In this document: piece after piece, positions 8,893-17,959 of the stretch | How the letters are laid out: each line of letters starts with the position of its first letter | How positions within the stretch are numbered: the first letter of the stretch is position 1 | Assembly (NCBI GenBank): GCA_003251535.1 | Contig: QKFD01000073.1 | Span: forward strand, 85,714 to 149,713 | Source of the DNA: Chromatiales bacterium | Lineage (GTDB): Bacteria; Pseudomonadota; Gammaproteobacteria; Thiohalomonadales; Thiohalomonadaceae | DNA length: 64,000 nucleotides | Direction: 5' to 3' | The notes under the pieces: model-generated | Told to the model about the DNA's origin: nothing | Databases searched by the model: none | The model's input: the letters and a program-made list of their open reading frames with translations, nothing else | Position numbers and translations under genes: made by a program

Positions 8893-10101
8893 CTACTCAT
8901 GACGCAGCGCCTCAATGGGATCGAGCCGCGCGGCCCGTCGGGCAGGGACAAAACCAAACAGCACGCCGATGGTGACCGCCATGAGGAAAGCGAGCAGATT
9001 GATGCTGGGGTTGAAGAGGAACGGCAAGCCCATGGCGCTGGCCAGCGAGACCGAGGCAATGGCCGCGAGGGCGATCCCCACCAACCCGCCAAAGGCCGAT
9101 AGCACCACCGCCTCGGTGAGAAACTGGAGCAGCACCTCGTGCTCCAGGGCGCCGATGGCGAGGCGCACCCCGATCTCTCGGGTCCGTTCAGTCACCGAGA
9201 CCAGCATGATGTTCATGATGCCAATCCCCCCCACCAGCAGGCTCACCGCCGCCACCGCGCCGAGGAGCAGGGTCATGACGCGGATGGTGCCGGAGAGGGT
9301 CTCGGCGATCTGGCGGGTGTCCAGTACCGAGAAGTTGTCATCCTCATTATCGGAGATGTTGCGCCGCTCCCGGAGCAACCCATTGAGCTGCTCGGTGGCA
9401 CGGCTGATGTTGCCCTCATCGGCCAGCGACACCATGATGGTGGCCACATCCTGGTTACCGCTGATGCGCCGCTGCATGGTGCGGATGGGCATCACCAGCA
9501 CATCATCCTGGTCCATCCCCATGGTTGACTGCCCCTTAGAGGCGAGCAGTCCGATCACCTTGCAAGAGAAGCCCTTCACCCGCACAGCGCTACCCACTGG
9601 ATCGAGCCGCCCAAACAGCTCCCGCTGCAAGGTGGCCCCCATGATGCACACCGCCCCACCGGCCCGCTCCTCCGCCTCACTGAAGAGCCGACCCGATGCC
9701 AACTGCCAGTTGCCGGTGACAAACCAGGCGGAGGTGGTGCCCGTCAGAGTGGTGGACCAGTTTTTTGATCCATTGACCACCGAACCACTGCGCCCCACCG
9801 TGGGCGCCACCGCCTTGAGGCCGTTGATCTGCGAGGCGATGGCCTCGACATCGGCCAACTTGAAGTTGGGCGCCCCGGCACTATCCCGCCCGGGACCGAG
9901 CCGCTGACCAGGGCGGACGATGAGCAGGTTGCTGCCCAGGCTGGAGATCTGATCGGCCACCGCTTGGGTGGCCCCGTTGCCCAGGGTGACCATGGTGATC
10001 ACCGCCGAGACGCCGATCACCACCCCCAGCACGGTGAGAAAGGAGCGCAGCAGATTGCGCCGGATAGAACGCAGCGCCAGGATGATGGTATTCCACCACA
10101 T
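8893..10101 (-). CDS. MacB-type ABC transporter permease
   Basis: A 402-residue FtsX/MacB-family permease with the usual topology: one N-terminal membrane helix (LRSFLTVLGVVIGVSAVITMVTLG), a large periplasmic MacB_PCD domain (about 45-270), then three C-terminal helices with the signature SVTERTREIGVRLAIGA. In E. coli MacB the ATPase and permease are fused; here they are separate genes. The ATG overlaps the stop of the ATPase gene (TAATG), so translation is probably coupled. Together with the two preceding genes it forms a tripartite efflux system that needs an outer-membrane channel encoded elsewhere. Substrates of this group include macrolides, peptides and lipopeptides; the specificity here is unknown. 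Confidence 0.93.
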   Translation of the reverse strand: MWWNTIILALRSIRRNLLRSFLTVLGVVIGVSAVITMVTLGNGATQAVADQISSLGSNLLIVRPGQRLGPGRDSAGAPNFKLADVEAIASQINGLKAVAPTVGRSGSVVNGSKNWSTTLTGTTSAWFVTGNWQLASGRLFSEAEERAGGAVCIMGATLQRELFGRLDPVGSAVRVKGFSCKVIGLLASKGQSTMGMDQDDVLVMPIRTMQRRISGNQDVATIMVSLADEGNISRATEQLNGLLRERRNISDNEDDNFSVLDTRQIAETLSGTIRVMTLLLGAVAAVSLLVGGIGIMNIMLVSVTERTREIGVRLAIGALEHEVLLQFLTEAVVLSAFGGLVGIALAAIASVSLASAMGLPFLFNPSINLLAFLMAVTIGVLFGFVPARRAARLDPIEALRHE

Positions 10102-10805
10102 TAGCTCACCCCCTCCGAGCGCTCGTCACTCGCCACCCGACCATCCACAAAGTGCACCACCCGCTGGGCGTAGACCGCCATCTCTGACTCATGGGTCACC
10201 ATCAATACGGTGATCCCCTGTTCGCGGTTCAAGGTGGCAATCAGCTCCATGATCTCGTGGCTGCGTTGGGTGTCGAGGTTGCCGGTGGGCTCATCGGCCA
10301 GTAGCACCATCGGCTGCGAGACCAAGGCGCGGGCGATGGCCACCCGCTGCTGCTGACCGCCGGATAGTTCACCGGGGGTGTGCCCCTCCCAACCGGAGAG
10401 GCCCACCGCTGCGAGCGCCTCCCGCGCCGCTTGACGGCGCGGCCGGGTGGCCACCCCGCGGTAGAGGAGCGGCAGCTCCACATTCTCTTGGGCCGAGGTG
10501 CGGGCCAGCAGATTGAACCCCTGGAAGACAAAACCGAGGAAGTAGCGCCGCAACAGCGCCCGTTGATCGCGATCCATCTGCTCCACGTGGGCACCGCGGA
10601 ATAGGTAGGCACCGCTGCTGGGGGTATCGAGGCAACCGATGATATTCATCGCCGTCGATTTGCCCGATCCACTGGGCCCCATGATGGCCACAAACTCCCC
10701 TTTAGCGATGGCCAGATCGACCCCGCGCAGCGCCTGAAAGGCGGCGGCGCCAGTGCCATAGCTGCGGGTCACCCCTTGCAGCGAGATGAGGGGCGGCGTG
10801 CTCAT
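10101..10805 (-). CDS. MacB-type ABC transporter ATP-binding protein
   Basis: A complete 234-residue ABC ATPase: Walker A GPSGSGKST, Q-loop in VFQGFNLL, signature LSGGQQQRVAIARAL, Walker B VLLADEPTGNLD, switch His in VTHE. It belongs to the LolD/MacB subgroup, which couples ATP hydrolysis to mechanotransmission across the membrane. The start ATG overlaps the TGA of the membrane fusion protein gene (ATGA), and the end overlaps the permease start, giving a compact three-gene operon. Confidence 0.95.
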   Translation of the reverse strand: MSTPPLISLQGVTRSYGTGAAAFQALRGVDLAIAKGEFVAIMGPSGSGKSTAMNIIGCLDTPSSGAYLFRGAHVEQMDRDQRALLRRYFLGFVFQGFNLLARTSAQENVELPLLYRGVATRPRRQAAREALAAVGLSGWEGHTPGELSGGQQQRVAIARALVSQPMVLLADEPTGNLDTQRSHEIMELIATLNREQGITVLMVTHESEMAVYAQRVVHFVDGRVASDERSEGVS

Positions 10806-12064
10806 TTGCCAACCGTTTCGGCATCGACGATCACCGCCTCGCCCGCCGCCAGCTCACCGGCCAGGATCTCAGTCACCCGGCCGTTACTCACCCCTAGCGT
10901 TACCGATACGGCCACCGCCTCCCCCTGGCGCAAGACGTAGATCTGCGGCTCCCCAGTACCCCCATTGCCGCGACTGTGGTTGCGATTGGCCGGCTGTGGC
11001 GGCCGCGGTAGCAGGCGGGAGACAAAGCTAGTGGAGCCGCTGTTGGCGGCGGCCTGTTGGGGCGGGCTGAAGCGCAAGGCGGCGTTGGGCACCACCAGCG
11101 CCCGCTCTCGCTGGGCGGTGACGATCTCAGCGGTAGCGGTCATGCCCGGGCGCAGGGAGAGGTCATCATTGGCCACGCGCAACAAGGTCTTATAGGAGAC
11201 CACCCCATCCTTGGTTTGGGAGCCGAAGCTCACCCGGGTCACCACCGCCGGGTAGTGGCGGTTTGGCCAGGCATCGACGGTGAAGGTGGCCTGCTGACCG
11301 GCCATCACCTGACCGACATCGGCCTCATCGACATCCACCTGTAGCTCCATCTGCGCCAGGTCCTCCGCCAGGGTGAAGAGCACCGGCGCCTGTAGCGAGG
11401 CGGCCACCGTCTGCCCTGGTTCCACCTCCCGCGACAGCACTACACCGTCGATGGGCGAGCGGATAGAGGCCTTGTCGAGATTGGTCTGCTGAGAGCGCAG
11501 GGCCGCCTGGGCCTGGGTAACGGCGGCATGGGCACTCGCCTCGTTGGCGATGGCCCGCTTCAGGCTCGCCTCGGCGGTGTCGAGATCGGCACGCGAGGAG
11601 AGTTCTGCCATCTGCCGCAACCGTTTTAGATTGGCGCGCGCCTCCACCACCGTTGCCTGCATCTGCGCCACCGTCGCCTCCGCGGCGGCCACCGTTGCCT
11701 CCCCTTGGGCCACCTGGTCCTGTAGGCGAGCGGTATCGAGCCGGGCCAGCTCCTGGCCCTGGGTCACCTGGTCGTTGTCATCCACTAGGACCCGCTCGAC
11801 CAGACCGGAGAGTTCGCTCCCCACCTCGACTTGGTTGGTGGGCTGCAAATTGCCCGTGGCGGAGACGGTGACCAACAGCGGCCCTTCCGTCGCCGGTTCG
11901 GTCAGGTAGCGCGTGGTGCCCCGCTCACCCCCAGTGCGCAGATAGAGCCAGCTGGCGCCTATCCCCACCACCAACAGCAGCCAGAAGAGGAGACGCACCC
12001 GGCGCCGCCACGGCGAGGGACGGGTATGGAGGATCGAGTCGAGGGGATCGGTATCTGGGCTCAT
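10802..12064 (-). CDS. MacA-type periplasmic membrane fusion protein
   Basis: A 420-residue HlyD/RND-family adaptor. One N-terminal membrane anchor (FWLLLVVGIGASWLYL, about 25-45) is followed by a barrel-sandwich domain interrupted by an alpha-helical hairpin rich in Ala, Glu and Gln (about 95-200), a beta-barrel domain and a membrane-proximal domain. A polar, disordered insertion near 355-390 includes Ser/Asn-rich sequence. It links the MacB-like inner-membrane pump to an outer-membrane TolC-type channel. First gene of the operon; a perfect 11-base inverted repeat lies about 95-130 bases upstream of its start. Confidence 0.92.
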   Translation of the reverse strand: MSPDTDPLDSILHTRPSPWRRRVRLLFWLLLVVGIGASWLYLRTGGERGTTRYLTEPATEGPLLVTVSATGNLQPTNQVEVGSELSGLVERVLVDDNDQVTQGQELARLDTARLQDQVAQGEATVAAAEATVAQMQATVVEARANLKRLRQMAELSSRADLDTAEASLKRAIANEASAHAAVTQAQAALRSQQTNLDKASIRSPIDGVVLSREVEPGQTVAASLQAPVLFTLAEDLAQMELQVDVDEADVGQVMAGQQATFTVDAWPNRHYPAVVTRVSFGSQTKDGVVSYKTLLRVANDDLSLRPGMTATAEIVTAQRERALVVPNAALRFSPPQQAAANSGSTSFVSRLLPRPPQPANRNHSRGNGGTGEPQIYVLRQGEAVAVSVTLGVSNGRVTEILAGELAAGEAVIVDAETVGK

Positions 12065-12156
12065 GGGATCTTAAGTCCGCGGCAGAAGGGATGAGGGGCG
12101 CAGGCGATCAGATCGCCCCCATAGTTCGAGGGGAGGTGGCGCCATGGTACTGCTCT

Positions 12157-12193
12157 GTTAAACGCAGTGGACGCCCGAGATCCTGCGTTTAAC
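12157..12193. repeat. Perfect 11-bp inverted repeat upstream of the efflux operon
   Basis: GTTAAACGCAG at 12157-12167 is exactly mirrored by CTGCGTTTAAC at 12183-12193, with a 15-base spacer. It lies between the end of the REC-PilZ gene and the start of the MacA-like gene, both on the minus strand. It could be a terminator hairpin for the upstream gene (no T run seen) or an operator for the efflux operon. Confidence 0.6.
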
Positions 12194-12214
12194 CCAGATT
12201 TACCTCCGCAGCGC

Positions 12215-12979
12215 TTAGCTATTCTGGATTAGGCCAGGGGTGCGCCCCTCCAGGAAGCGCATCAACGACGCCAAATCGGCAGCGACCTGGCGGTCGATCT
12301 GCTCGGGGATAAACTGGAGGGCCAGCAGGCAGGTCGGTAGCTTAGGATCGTCCGCCTCCAGTCGCACCCCTTGGGCAGGGAGCTGCTGCACCGTCCAGCG
12401 CCGCCCGCTCGCCTCATCGCCCATGGCAATGGAGAGTAGGAAGTGACCATAGAGCGCCACCTGTGGCCCGTAGGCGACCCGCACCAAGGCACCGGAACTA
12501 CTGAGATCGATGAGATCGGCGGCATACGCCTGCTGATCGGCACAACTTAATGTTGCATTGTGACCGGGCAGGGCGGCAAAACGTTCACTCCTGCGCTTCA
12601 TCGCCGTGCTCCAGGAGGCGCGGATCTTGCGTTCGAAATCGACGGCGGTGAAGGGCTTAATGATGTACTGCGTCACCCCCAATTGGAGTGCCGTAATAAT
12701 GAAGTCGCGCTGGTTATTGGTGGTGGCCATGATGAAGGGGGTATCTCGATACCTGGGGTGCCTGCGCACATGGAGCAGCAGCTCATCCCCACTCACCTCG
12801 GGCATGTTCCAGTCCGAAATGATGATATCGACCTCCTCCCGCTCCAGCAGCGCGATGGCCTCACGGCCATCGGCAGCGGTGTAGACCCTATCGGCCCCGA
12901 GCTTACTGCGAATGACATTGGCCATGAGCCGACGCGCCATGGCCGAGTCATCTACCACCAGAAATCTCACAGTTCTCAT
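12215..12979 (-). CDS. Response regulator with C-terminal PilZ-like domain
   Basis: A protein of 254 residues. The N-terminal receiver domain (about 1-125) has the acidic pair (VVDDS), the phosphoacceptor Asp in ISDWNMP, the Thr in MATTN and the Lys in IIKPF, so it should be phosphorylatable; it resembles the CheY family. The C-terminal half (about 135-240) contains a PilZ-like pattern (DLIDLSSSGALVRV, about 40 residues after an Arg-rich linker MKRRSERF), suggesting cyclic-di-GMP binding. The start at 12979 gives the canonical receiver beginning (MRTVRFLVVDDS); alternatives are an ATG at 13012 and a GTG at 13036, the latter near GGGGA. No kinase gene is adjacent on this strand. Confidence 0.85.
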   Translation of the reverse strand: MRTVRFLVVDDSAMARRLMANVIRSKLGADRVYTAADGREAIALLEREEVDIIISDWNMPEVSGDELLLHVRRHPRYRDTPFIMATTNNQRDFIITALQLGVTQYIIKPFTAVDFERKIRASWSTAMKRRSERFAALPGHNATLSCADQQAYAADLIDLSSSGALVRVAYGPQVALYGHFLLSIAMGDEASGRRWTVQQLPAQGVRLEADDPKLPTCLLALQFIPEQIDRQVAADLASLMRFLEGRTPGLIQNS

Positions 12980-13651
12980 GCGCTGGGGCCGGTCTACCCA
13001 AACGGTGCACATCGCCCGCTGGGATTGGGCGATCACTCCCCGGAATATGCCAATGCCTTAGCGCATTAGCAACTGCTCAATTAGCCGCCAACGGCGTCGA
13101 ATTGGATCTAAATGAGCCACATATATTAAGTTTCACCCGCCTCCCCGCCCCCCGCCTCAGCAGGCCGACGAGCGGGCCCCTCCGCGCAGGAAACGGCAGT
13201 GGATACCCCCCAGAGGCGGTCCCCCCCCAGTCTCAAGCCAACCCCTACCGCACCGCCCCACCCCCTTCCCACTAGCGGAAGCAAGGCTCCTATAATCAGC
13301 TAGATGCCCCCGCCGCCCAGGGGCGTTTAAGCACGCCACACCAAGACCGCTTGCAAACAGTGGCACTCAGCCCGTTGGAGACCTATTTAAAGAGGGGGGT
13401 TACGAACATTCATGGGCGGACCCCCAGCTATCCGCTGATCCCCTAAGCACTGCCTCTAGCGCACAGCGTGATGAGGGTAAGGGTAGAAACTCCCCCAAGG
13501 GTGGTGACCACCGTTGAGGCGAACGCAATGCCACTCCATGTTGGCCTACCCAGCCATACCCAACCGGAGCAGGATGCTGAATCAACGATGCTGCCCTATC
13601 CCCGGCAGCCATCTGTCGAGGTCTGTGACCTTGGCGCGAGGAGTCAAAGCG
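12980..13651. other. Long gap (about 670 bases) between divergent signalling genes
   Basis: The region separates the REC-PilZ gene (minus) from the orphan histidine kinase (plus). I see no convincing gene: short frames on both strands lack recognisable sequence. An AT-richer island (13080-13135) lies upstream of the REC-PilZ gene, and a TATAAT at 13291-13296 points toward the kinase but has no good -35 at 17 bases. The part next to the kinase (13500-13640) is open in the kinase frame but has no family similarity. It probably holds two divergent promoters and a long untranslated leader. Confidence 0.5.
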
Positions 13652-14923
13652 ATGACCCACTTTTCGTTGCATAAACAGGTCCTGGATACACTCCCCGATG
13701 GGGTCACCATCCAAGACAAAGATTTCAACATCATCTATCAGAACCACGCCATGACCCAGGCCTTTGGGAGCCAGGCCGGGACCAAGTGCTACACCACTTA
13801 CGAGGGTCGGGAGCGGATCTGTGAGGGGTGCGGCATCCTCAAGGCGTTCGAGACCGGCCACCCCACCACGGTTCACCGCACCGCCCTCACCGAGGATGGG
13901 AAGGTGACCCATTGGGAGAACTCCTGTTTTCCCCTGTTCGATGAGGCGGGCAACATGATCGCCGGGGTTGAGGTGTGCCGCGATGTCACCCATCGCGTCG
14001 CCCTGGCGGAGGAGGTCAGGGTCCGGAGTATCGAGTTGGGCCAGCTCAACGACCAACTCAAGCGCAAGACAGCCGAACTGGAAAATGCCTATGAAGAGCT
14101 GAAGATGGCCCACTCGCGGATGTTGCAGCAGGAGAAGCTGGCCTCCATCGGCCAACTGGCGGCGGGGGTAGCCCACGAGATCAACAACCCCTTGGCATTT
14201 GTCATCAGCAATCTATGCACCCTGAGCGAGTATGCCAAGAAGGTGTTGTCTTTCCTCCACGCCCAGGAGGAGACCATTCGCAGTAGCTCCGTCGCCTCCT
14301 CCGCCACGGCGACCGATCTATTGGTCCAGATAGAGAGGCAACGCCAACTCTCCGGCATCGACTATATCCTGGGGGACATCGAGCAGATCATCGCCGAATC
14401 ACTGGATGGCGGTGATCGCATGAAACAGATCGTCCAAAACCTGCGCAACTTTGCCCGGCTAGATGAGTGTGAACTCAAGATGTCTAACCTCAATCAGGGC
14501 CTGGAGAGCACGCTGAAGATCGTCTGGAATGAGCTGCAACCCAAGGCCACTATCACCACCCACTATGGCGACCTCCCCGAGACCCTCTGTAACACAGGAC
14601 AGCTCAATCTGGTCTTTATGAATCTGCTGCTCAATGCGGCCCAGGCCATTGAGCAGCAAGGGCGCATCGAGATCAAAACCGAGCGCGAGGGGGAGCATAT
14701 TGTCATTGAGGTGACCGACACCGGCTGTGGCATTCCGGCCGAGATCATCCATCGAATCTTCGAACCGTTCTTCACCACAAAAGATGTCAACGCAGGGACT
14801 GGACTGGGGCTCTCCATCGCCTTTGATATTGTCCATAAACATGGGGGTGAGATCCTGGTCCAGAGCCGACCCGGGGAGGGTTCCACCTTCCGTATCCGCC
14901 TACCGATCCGCACCGAACACTAA
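13652..14923 (+). CDS. PAS-domain sensor histidine kinase with Cys-bearing sensor
   Basis: A soluble sensor kinase of about 423 residues. The N-terminal PAS domain (about 8-120) contains three clustered cysteines (KCYTTYEGRERICEGCGI), a pattern seen in PAS domains suspected to bind metal or sense redox state. A coiled coil (about 125-165) leads to the H-box (VAHEINNPLAFV), followed by the N-box (NLLLNAAQAI), G1 (DTGCGIP), F (FEPFFTTK) and G2 (GTGLGLS) boxes. It resembles the NtrB/AtoS group. The ATG is supported by GCGAGGAG about ten bases upstream. No membrane segment and no adjacent response regulator on the same strand; the REC-PilZ protein encoded divergently upstream is a possible partner (inference). 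Confidence 0.88.
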   Translation: MTHFSLHKQVLDTLPDGVTIQDKDFNIIYQNHAMTQAFGSQAGTKCYTTYEGRERICEGCGILKAFETGHPTTVHRTALTEDGKVTHWENSCFPLFDEAGNMIAGVEVCRDVTHRVALAEEVRVRSIELGQLNDQLKRKTAELENAYEELKMAHSRMLQQEKLASIGQLAAGVAHEINNPLAFVISNLCTLSEYAKKVLSFLHAQEETIRSSSVASSATATDLLVQIERQRQLSGIDYILGDIEQIIAESLDGGDRMKQIVQNLRNFARLDECELKMSNLNQGLESTLKIVWNELQPKATITTHYGDLPETLCNTGQLNLVFMNLLLNAAQAIEQQGRIEIKTEREGEHIVIEVTDTGCGIPAEIIHRIFEPFFTTKDVNAGTGLGLSIAFDIVHKHGGEILVQSRPGEGSTFRIRLPIRTEH

Positions 14924-15076
14924 GCCGCTCCCGCCGCTCGCAAGCCGCCCAGTGAGTGGCTAAGGGGAGAGGTCGCGCCCCCCATCCCCTGACCGGCGGG
15001 GACGCAGATGCGCAATATCGGTCAAGCCTCCGCTGTGTGGATTCGCTAGGCTCGCCAACGCCAAGGAGAGATCCCA

Positions 15077-15958
15077 TTGACCGCTCGCACCCCCCCATGC
15101 CACGACCGCCTCCGGCAGGTGCTCGCTTACATTGATCGCCATCTGGAGACCCGGCTCTCTGTGGCGCAGTTGAGCGAGCGGGCCAGCCTCTCGAAGTACC
15201 ACTTCCACCGGCAGTTTGCCGGTTACTTTGGGATCGGGGTCTATCGCTACATCCAGCTGTGCCGCCTGCAACGGGCCGCCTATCGGCTCGCCTTTCGCCA
15301 CCAATCGGTCATCGAGATCGCCTTGGAGAGTGGTTACCAAGGGCCCGCCGCGTTCGCCCGTGCCTTCAAACGGCAGGTCGGCCAGACCCCACTGGAGTTC
15401 CGTCAACGACCGCAGTGGGCCGCGTGGTCAGCCATCTACCGGCCGCTGCAACAACTGAGGAGAGTCCACATGAACCCAACCCCCAGGGGCGACCAAGTGA
15501 CGATTGTCCACTTCCCTGAGACCCACCTGGCGGTGCTAGAACACCATGGCGCCCCCCAGCAACTCGGCGACACGATCCGCCGCTTCATCGCGTGGCGTAA
15601 GCAGCACCAGCTCTCCCCCAAGGTCAGTGCCACCTTCAACATCCTTTATAACGACCCCGAACAGGTAGCGGCGGCGCAGTACCGCCTCGATCTCGGGGTG
15701 GCCACCCCCTACCACCCCACGGCTGACGACAACGGCATGGTCAGCAAGACCCTGCCCGGCGGTCGCTGCGCCCGCCTGCGCCATAGCGGCGCCGACACCA
15801 CCCTGCGCGACAGCATCCGCTATCTCTACACCGAGTGGCTGCCACACAGCGGCGAGGGCCTCCGCGACTTCCCCATCTTTTTGCAACGTATCCACTTTTT
15901 CCCAGATGTCGCCGAGAGCGCGGCGGTCACCGATATCTACCTGCCTCTGGATGGTTGA
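15077..15958 (+). CDS. AraC-family regulator with GyrI-like effector domain
   Basis: A protein of 293 residues. The N-terminal AraC/XylS DNA-binding domain (about 8-112) shows two helix-turn-helix units, including SVAQLSERASLSKYHFHRQF and IEIALESGYQGPAAFARAFK. The C-terminal domain (about 130-293) resembles GyrI/Rob-type small-molecule binding domains (VTIVHFPETHLAVLEHHG; DIYLPLDG at the very end). Such SoxS/Rob-like proteins bind amphipathic compounds and activate efflux or repair genes. The TTG start is supported by AAGGAGAG about seven bases upstream. The preceding kinase gene ends 150 bases upstream, so it is probably transcribed independently. Confidence 0.88.
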   Translation: MTARTPPCHDRLRQVLAYIDRHLETRLSVAQLSERASLSKYHFHRQFAGYFGIGVYRYIQLCRLQRAAYRLAFRHQSVIEIALESGYQGPAAFARAFKRQVGQTPLEFRQRPQWAAWSAIYRPLQQLRRVHMNPTPRGDQVTIVHFPETHLAVLEHHGAPQQLGDTIRRFIAWRKQHQLSPKVSATFNILYNDPEQVAAAQYRLDLGVATPYHPTADDNGMVSKTLPGGRCARLRHSGADTTLRDSIRYLYTEWLPHSGEGLRDFPIFLQRIHFFPDVAESAAVTDIYLPLDG

Positions 15959-16210
15959 GCCCCAACCAGCGGACAGAGGCCCCCACGGGGCCTCCCCCCA
16001 CCCACACCACAGCTGACCCGCTGCAACGGGGCGCAGGGCAGCCCCCTATCCACCACGCCCACCCCAAACGACAGATGCCGTTCGCCGCGCCAACGAGTAT
16101 GATGGGCGTTAAGGATCCTGTTACAAGTTCGGATTTATCTTTACTAATTTGAGAGGGGATGGGCGGAGCCTCCCCGCACTCCGAGCTTCCAACCCGTTTG
16201 AGGCCTTCGG

Positions 16211-17959
16211 TTGAGCCGTCTCTCTGCCCTACTTGGCATGTTCTCCGTCATCACCCACCCCCTCACGCTCTCCGCTGCCCCCATGCTGGAGTCCGATGGC
16301 GTCGTCGCCACCTCGGTGGGCAGCGCCTGGATCACCCCCATCGGTGGCCTATTTGCCCTGCTCGGGGCGGCCGCACTGCTGTTTCACCTACTGCGCAGCG
16401 GCCGCACCCAGCTCCAGCTGGAGCGAGAGCGGCAGGCGCTGCAACAGCAGCTGCAACTCTGCCAAGGCCGCCTCGACACCCTGCTGACCCTACTCCCCGA
16501 GGGGGTGGTGATACACGACCAGACCGGCCGCATCACCGCCTGTAACCCCGCGGCGGAGCGGATCCTGGCCCTCCCCCAGGCCGAGATGGTGGCCGATCCC
16601 AGCGGTGGCATGGGCTGGCCACTGCTCGATGCCGAGGGTGGGCGGTTGGCCCCCAGCGCCCACCCGGCGGCCGTCACCCAGAGTAGTGGCGAGCCGCTCC
16701 GCAACCTGATCCTCGGCCTCCAACGGGACAACAGCCCGCCCCGTTGGCTCGCCATCCATAGCCAGCCGTTGCCCGCCCCCCTCGGCGGTTTTCTCCTGAC
16801 CTATACCGATATCACGGAACGGCGCAAAGCCGAGGCGGCACGCCGGGCCCAGGAGGTGGACTACCGCGAGCTGGTGGAGGGGGCCAATAACATCATCATC
16901 CGCTGGGACGCCGATGGCACCCTGCGCTACATCAACGAGTTTGGCCGCCACTTCTTTGGCTATGAGCCAGGCGAGCTAGAGGGACACAATGTCCTCGGTA
17001 CCATCGTCCCGACCGACGGTGAACAGACCGACCTAGCGGCGATGATTGAAGAGATCGCCAGCCACCCCGAGCAATTCGAGCGCAATGAGAACGAAAACAT
17101 GCGCAAGGATGGCAGTCGGGTCTTCATCAGCTGGACCAATCGCCCCCTCCTCGACCACGAGGGACGCTGCATCGAACTGCTCAGCATCGGGGCCGATGTC
17201 AGTGACCGCCACCAGGCAGAGCTGGAGCTGAAGCGCTCCAATGCCGATCTGGAGCAGTTTGCCTACGCCATCTCCCACGACCTGCGCCAACCACTGCGCA
17301 TGGTCACCAGCTATATGCAGCTGCTGGAGCGGGCGCTGGCCGGTCAGTTGGAGGAGGAGACCCGACAGTTCCTGCACTTCGCCAGCGACGGCGCCAAGCG
17401 CATGGACCTGATGCTCACCTCGCTGCTCGAATACTCCCGCGTCGGCCGCAAGACGGAACCGCTGGCCCTACTGGAGAGCCGGGAGACACTGGAGGAGGCG
17501 CTCGCCTTCCTGCAACCCACCATTGCCGAGACCAAGGCCGAGATCCAGGTGAGCGGGTTATGGCCCAAACTCACCGCCAGCCGCGACGAGCTGACCCGGC
17601 TATTCCAGAATCTGGTGGGTAACGCCCTCAAATATCAGCCCCAAGACCACACCCCATTCATCCAGATCAGCGCCGAGTGGGCCGGGCGGGAGTGGCTCTT
17701 TTCGGTCGCCGACAACGGCATCGGCATCAATCCGGCCCAGGTGGATCGCCTGTTCCAGGTCTTCTCCCGCCTCCAGGCCCGCAGCCGCTACGAGGGCAGC
17801 GGGGTGGGCCTGGCACTATGCCGCAAGATCGTCGAACACCACGGTGGCCGGATCTGGGTGGAGTCGATGGGCGAAGGCCAGGGGACGGTATTCCGCTTCA
17901 CCCTACCGGCCCAGGAGCGCCCCACCCCTCCCGCCGCCGCGCCGAGGAGCGCCCCATGA
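16211..17959 (+). CDS. Membrane-anchored PAS sensor histidine kinase
   Basis: A kinase of 582 residues, first gene of a five-gene operon. It has an N-terminal hydrophobic segment (about 37-60, WITPIGGLFALLGAAALLF), a coiled coil (65-90), one PAS near 90-205, a second PAS near 215-335 (DYRELVEGANNIIIRWDADG), then a HisKA domain with H-box FAYAISHDLRQPLR (phosphorylated His near 356), and a HATPase domain (DNGIGINPA; GSGVGLALCRKIVEHHGG). This phytochrome-like kinase group usually phosphorylates stand-alone receivers, and a receiver gene lies three genes downstream. The start is a TTG at 16211 or an ATG nine codons later; neither has a strong ribosome site. Its stop overlaps the next ATG (ATGA). 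Confidence 0.9.
   Translation: MSRLSALLGMFSVITHPLTLSAAPMLESDGVVATSVGSAWITPIGGLFALLGAAALLFHLLRSGRTQLQLERERQALQQQLQLCQGRLDTLLTLLPEGVVIHDQTGRITACNPAAERILALPQAEMVADPSGGMGWPLLDAEGGRLAPSAHPAAVTQSSGEPLRNLILGLQRDNSPPRWLAIHSQPLPAPLGGFLLTYTDITERRKAEAARRAQEVDYRELVEGANNIIIRWDADGTLRYINEFGRHFFGYEPGELEGHNVLGTIVPTDGEQTDLAAMIEEIASHPEQFERNENENMRKDGSRVFISWTNRPLLDHEGRCIELLSIGADVSDRHQAELELKRSNADLEQFAYAISHDLRQPLRMVTSYMQLLERALAGQLEEETRQFLHFASDGAKRMDLMLTSLLEYSRVGRKTEPLALLESRETLEEALAFLQPTIAETKAEIQVSGLWPKLTASRDELTRLFQNLVGNALKYQPQDHTPFIQISAEWAGREWLFSVADNGIGINPAQVDRLFQVFSRLQARSRYEGSGVGLALCRKIVEHHGGRIWVESMGEGQGTVFRFTLPAQERPTPPAAAPRSAP

Noticed and set aside
13514..13651. Longer N-terminus for the orphan histidine kinase
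   Set aside because: The upstream in-frame sequence is Arg/Cys/Pro-rich with no family similarity, and the ribosome site GCGAGGAG lies next to 13652.
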